From NCBI RefSeq assembly GCF_000334915.1, contig NZ_AMSF01000033.1, positions 62,001 to 126,000 of the forward strand: a stretch of 64,000 bases of DNA. The letters run 5' to 3'. The DNA is from Dyella ginsengisoli LA-4 (GTDB lineage Bacteria; Pseudomonadota; Gammaproteobacteria; Xanthomonadales; Rhodanobacteraceae). The notes under the pieces were generated by a model. That model was not told the DNA's origin. It saw only the letters and a list, made by a program, of their open reading frames with translations, and searched no databases. Numbering within the stretch: the first letter of the stretch is position 1; the number at the start of each line of letters is the position of its first letter. The position numbers and the translations under genes are program-made. Positions 61,498-64,000 of the stretch are shown piece after piece.

Positions 61498-63879
61498 ATG
61501 TCCGTCTTGACCCGTCGATCGCACCGCACGCTCGCTCCGCTGGCCCTGTTCGGCCTGATGCTCACGCCGCTGGCCAGCGCCATCGCGGCCACCGCTGCGC
61601 CGGCCACGGTGGACCACGGTCAGCTGCGGATCCCGCTGGGCGCGGACCGGGTGACGGTGGATTTCGTCGCGCCGGACGTGGTGCACGTGCATTACCTGCC
61701 GGGCGGCAAGGGCGGCCCGGCGACCCTGGTACTCGATCCCAAGGCACCGAACACGCCGCTCGCCGACGTGCGCGTGCAGAACGACAAGGACGCGATCACG
61801 CTGTCCACCGACGCGGCCAGCGTGCGCTACGACCGCAGCAGCGGCGCACTGCGCCTCGACGCTCCCGGGCACGCCGGGTTGCTGACCCAGGCCGATCTCG
61901 CCTCGCTCCGCAACGGCGCCATCACGCTGGCCCACGACGCGTCGGATCCGCTCTACGGCATCGGCGGCTACACCGCATTCCAGAAGGATGTCAGCACCGG
62001 CCTGCTGCGCCAGGGCAAGCAGAAAATCACGGCCGGCGAGCAGGGCCACGCCGGTGCGCCGCTGGTCTGGAGCAGCGCCGGCTACGCCGTGCTGGTGGAC
62101 ACCATCGGCGGCCAGTTCAATCTCGCCCACGGCCGCATCCAGGCCAGCGGCAGTTCGCGCAAGGACACCGACTACTACCTGATCGTCGGCGCGCCGAAGA
62201 CGATCTTCCGCGCGGTGGCGGACCTCAGCGGCCACTCGCAGCTGTTCCCGAAGTGGGCGATGGGCTTCACCAACAGCCAGTGGGGCATCGACCAGAAGGA
62301 ACTGCTGTCGATCGTCGACACCTACCGCGCCAAGCACATCCCGATCGACAACTTCACGCTGGACTTCGACTGGAAGGCCTGGGGCGAGGACTGGGGCGAG
62401 TTCCGCTGGAACACCACCAAGTTCCCCGACGGCCCGGACGGCAAGCTCAAGCAGATGCTGGACGCCCGCGGCATGCACCTGACCGGCATCATGAAGCCGC
62501 GCGTACATGTGGACACGGTCGAGGGCCACTACGCCACCGCGCATGATTTCTGGTCGCCGGCCAGCAAGGAAGGCCCGGACTACTTCTCGAAGAAGCCGAT
62601 CCGCGAACTGGATTTCGACAAGCCGGCTGTGCGCGACTGGTTCTTCAACGACCACCTCAAGCACTCGTTCGACACCGGCATGATCGGCTGGTGGAACGAC
62701 GAGGCCGACGACATCGGCAGCGACACCCAGTTCACCAACATGGAGCGCTCGCTATACGACGGCCAGCGCGCCTACTCGCCGCTGCGCGTGTGGTCGATCA
62801 ACCGCAACTTCTACCTCGGCGCGCAGCGCTACGCCTACGGCATGTGGTCCGGCGACATTCCCACCGGCTTTCACAGCATGGCCGGCCAGCGCGCGCGCAT
62901 GCTCAGCGCCATCAACGTGGGCGAGATGCAGTGGGGCATGGACGGCGGCGGCTTCAGCCACGGCACGCCGACGCCGGAGAACTACGCGCGCTGGATCGAG
63001 TTCGGCGCGTTCACGCCGATCTTCCGCGTGCACGGCGAGTTCGGCCAGAAGCGCCAGCCCTGGGTCTACGGCCCGGTGGCGGAGAAAGCCGCCACCGCGG
63101 CGATCCGCCTGCGCTATTCGCTGATTCCCTACATCTACAGCTACGAGCACACCCGCCACGTCACCGGCGTGGGCCTGGTGCGGCCGCTGGTGTTCGACTG
63201 GCCGAACGATCCGAAGGTGCGCAACGACGTCGCGTCTTGGATGTTCGGCGAGGGCCTGCTGGTCTCGCCGGTGGTCGACGAGGGCCAGACGGCCAAGACC
63301 ATCTACCTGCCCGCCGGCCAGTGGACCGGCTGGTTCGACGGCAAGACCTACGCCGGCGGCCGGAGCATCACCGTGCCGGTGGATGCGAAGGGCTGGAGCG
63401 ACATTCCGCTGTTCGTGCGCGCCGGCGCGATCATCCCGATGCAGCCGGTGATGGACTACGTCGGCCAGCGTCCGGTGCCGGAGGTGGCGGTGGAAGCGTT
63501 CCCGGCCAGCGCAGCGACGCACTTCACCTACTACGACGACCAGGGCGACGACTACGCCTACGAGCGCGGCGACTATTTCGCGCAGCCACTGGCCATCCAG
63601 CGCACCGGCAACGGCGCCACCGTGAGCACCTCGGCCGCCGAGGGCAGCTACGTGCCGCCGGTGAAGACCTATCTGTTCAAGGTGCACGGCGGCGCGGCGA
63701 GCGCCGTCACCGCCGGCGGCCGGGCGCTGCCGCACGCGGCCAGCCTCGAAGCACTCGAGGCCGGTCCGCAGGAGGGCTGGACGACCGGCACCGACCGCTT
63801 CGGTGCCGTGACCTACATCCGCGTGCCTGCGGCGCAGGCACGCCAGTTCGTGCTGGTTTGGGGGAACACGCCGGGATAA
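61498..63879 (+). CDS. Secreted GH31 alpha-glucosidase
   Basis: 793 residues with a signal peptide (about 1-30, ASAIAA). GH31 landmarks: NFTLDFDWKAWGEDWGEFRW (about 285-304), the nucleophile Asp in GWWNDEADDIG (about 400-410), the acid/base region YGMWSGDIPTGF (about 447-458) and the C-terminal beta domains with GLLVSPVVDEGQTAKTIYLP (about 588-607). It likely removes glucose from maltodextrin or isomaltose ends. ATG 61498 lies directly after AGAGG; TTG 61507 has better spacing and is possible. Confidence 0.9.
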   Translation: MSVLTRRSHRTLAPLALFGLMLTPLASAIAATAAPATVDHGQLRIPLGADRVTVDFVAPDVVHVHYLPGGKGGPATLVLDPKAPNTPLADVRVQNDKDAITLSTDAASVRYDRSSGALRLDAPGHAGLLTQADLASLRNGAITLAHDASDPLYGIGGYTAFQKDVSTGLLRQGKQKITAGEQGHAGAPLVWSSAGYAVLVDTIGGQFNLAHGRIQASGSSRKDTDYYLIVGAPKTIFRAVADLSGHSQLFPKWAMGFTNSQWGIDQKELLSIVDTYRAKHIPIDNFTLDFDWKAWGEDWGEFRWNTTKFPDGPDGKLKQMLDARGMHLTGIMKPRVHVDTVEGHYATAHDFWSPASKEGPDYFSKKPIRELDFDKPAVRDWFFNDHLKHSFDTGMIGWWNDEADDIGSDTQFTNMERSLYDGQRAYSPLRVWSINRNFYLGAQRYAYGMWSGDIPTGFHSMAGQRARMLSAINVGEMQWGMDGGGFSHGTPTPENYARWIEFGAFTPIFRVHGEFGQKRQPWVYGPVAEKAATAAIRLRYSLIPYIYSYEHTRHVTGVGLVRPLVFDWPNDPKVRNDVASWMFGEGLLVSPVVDEGQTAKTIYLPAGQWTGWFDGKTYAGGRSITVPVDAKGWSDIPLFVRAGAIIPMQPVMDYVGQRPVPEVAVEAFPASAATHFTYYDDQGDDYAYERGDYFAQPLAIQRTGNGATVSTSAAEGSYVPPVKTYLFKVHGGAASAVTAGGRALPHAASLEALEAGPQEGWTTGTDRFGAVTYIRVPAAQARQFVLVWGNTPG

Positions 63880-63920
63880 GCCCCGGCCGCACCCCGGGAG
63901 GGAGTGGTCGACAAACAGCA

Positions 63921-63946
63921 TCGGGCGCCCCGGGGGGAGCGCCCGA
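63921..63946 (+). terminator. Hairpin after GH31 gene
   Basis: Stem TCGGGCGC / GCGCCCGA around a 10-nt loop, 42 bp after the stop. No T-run follows, so termination strength is uncertain. Confidence 0.4.
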
Positions 63947-64000
63947 CGGGGTCGCTTGCTCCCGATTTGCCCCGGCCATGCCGGCCGGGGTCACCTTCGG

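Overview
The window joins two unlike pieces of DNA. Positions 1 to about 34.3 kb are an integrated mobile element that carries both conjugation genes and a plasmid replicon. From about 34.4 kb to the end it is GC-rich chromosome. The chromosomal half suggests a gammaproteobacterium of the Xanthomonadales, most likely Rhodanobacteraceae (Dyella, Luteibacter, Rhodanobacter type). The reasons are the REP-like palindromes, a Xanthomonas/Caulobacter-type TonB receptor beside a flavin-dependent halogenase and GH13/GH31 enzymes, and polyphosphate glucokinase next to gnd. This placement is inference from gene content.

Mobile element, left to right: the start of a RadC/JAB-like gene (cut by the window edge); a plus-strand cluster (0.4-4.8 kb) with a trimeric autotransporter adhesin, a type IV prepilin and two Sec-exported proteins that share a C-terminal SVYTNG motif, plus an ankyrin protein; a coiled-coil protein; a minus-strand mobilisation operon (12.8 to 5.3 kb: ArdC antirestriction protein, ankyrin protein, VirD4-like coupling ATPase, Mrr-like nuclease, MobF relaxase); a minus-strand transfer operon (19.7 to 14.3 kb: ribbon-helix-helix protein, lipoprotein, proline-rich membrane protein, a second FtsK/VirD4-like membrane ATPase); small plus-strand genes (20.1-22.1 kb); a ParA partition block; a terminator-bounded cargo pair (25.3-27.5 kb: DUF5677 protein plus a possible PD-(D/E)XK-like protein); a second type IV prepilin; an iteron origin with a TrfA initiator (29.0-30.5 kb); three small regulated genes; and a tyrosine integrase. 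A tRNA-Phe gene follows directly. No VirB-type secretion core is visible, so it would have to lie left of position 1.

Many element genes share one promoter design: a -35 hexamer (TTGACR or TTCCGA), exactly 16 bp, then TAnnnT. Several have a TGATCGAC box upstream at two spacings one helical turn apart, and a GGGGTT...AACCCC palindrome just downstream of the expected transcription start. This looks like one regulatory circuit coordinating the element.

Chromosome: a secreted protein with six 93-bp-class tandem repeats; a MASE1-type membrane sensor; a GH18-deacetylase-GT2 fusion for an exopolysaccharide or chitin-like polymer; a glucose 6-phosphate block (gnd, polyphosphate glucokinase, pgm, pgi, zwf) with a VIT-family transporter and a cytochrome b561; a cytochrome b plus sulfite-oxidase-fold molybdoenzyme pair; and an alpha-glucan utilisation locus (GH13 alpha-glucosidase, TonB receptor, halogenase, antiporter, secreted GH13 amylase, GH31 glucosidase). 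An identical 15-bp palindromic site, ATGAATACGTATGCA, occurs upstream of the three transcription units of that locus, which suggests one LacI-type regulator that is not in the window. Together these genes would capture external starch or maltodextrin, cut it to glucose, phosphorylate it and feed it to the Entner-Doudoroff or pentose phosphate route.
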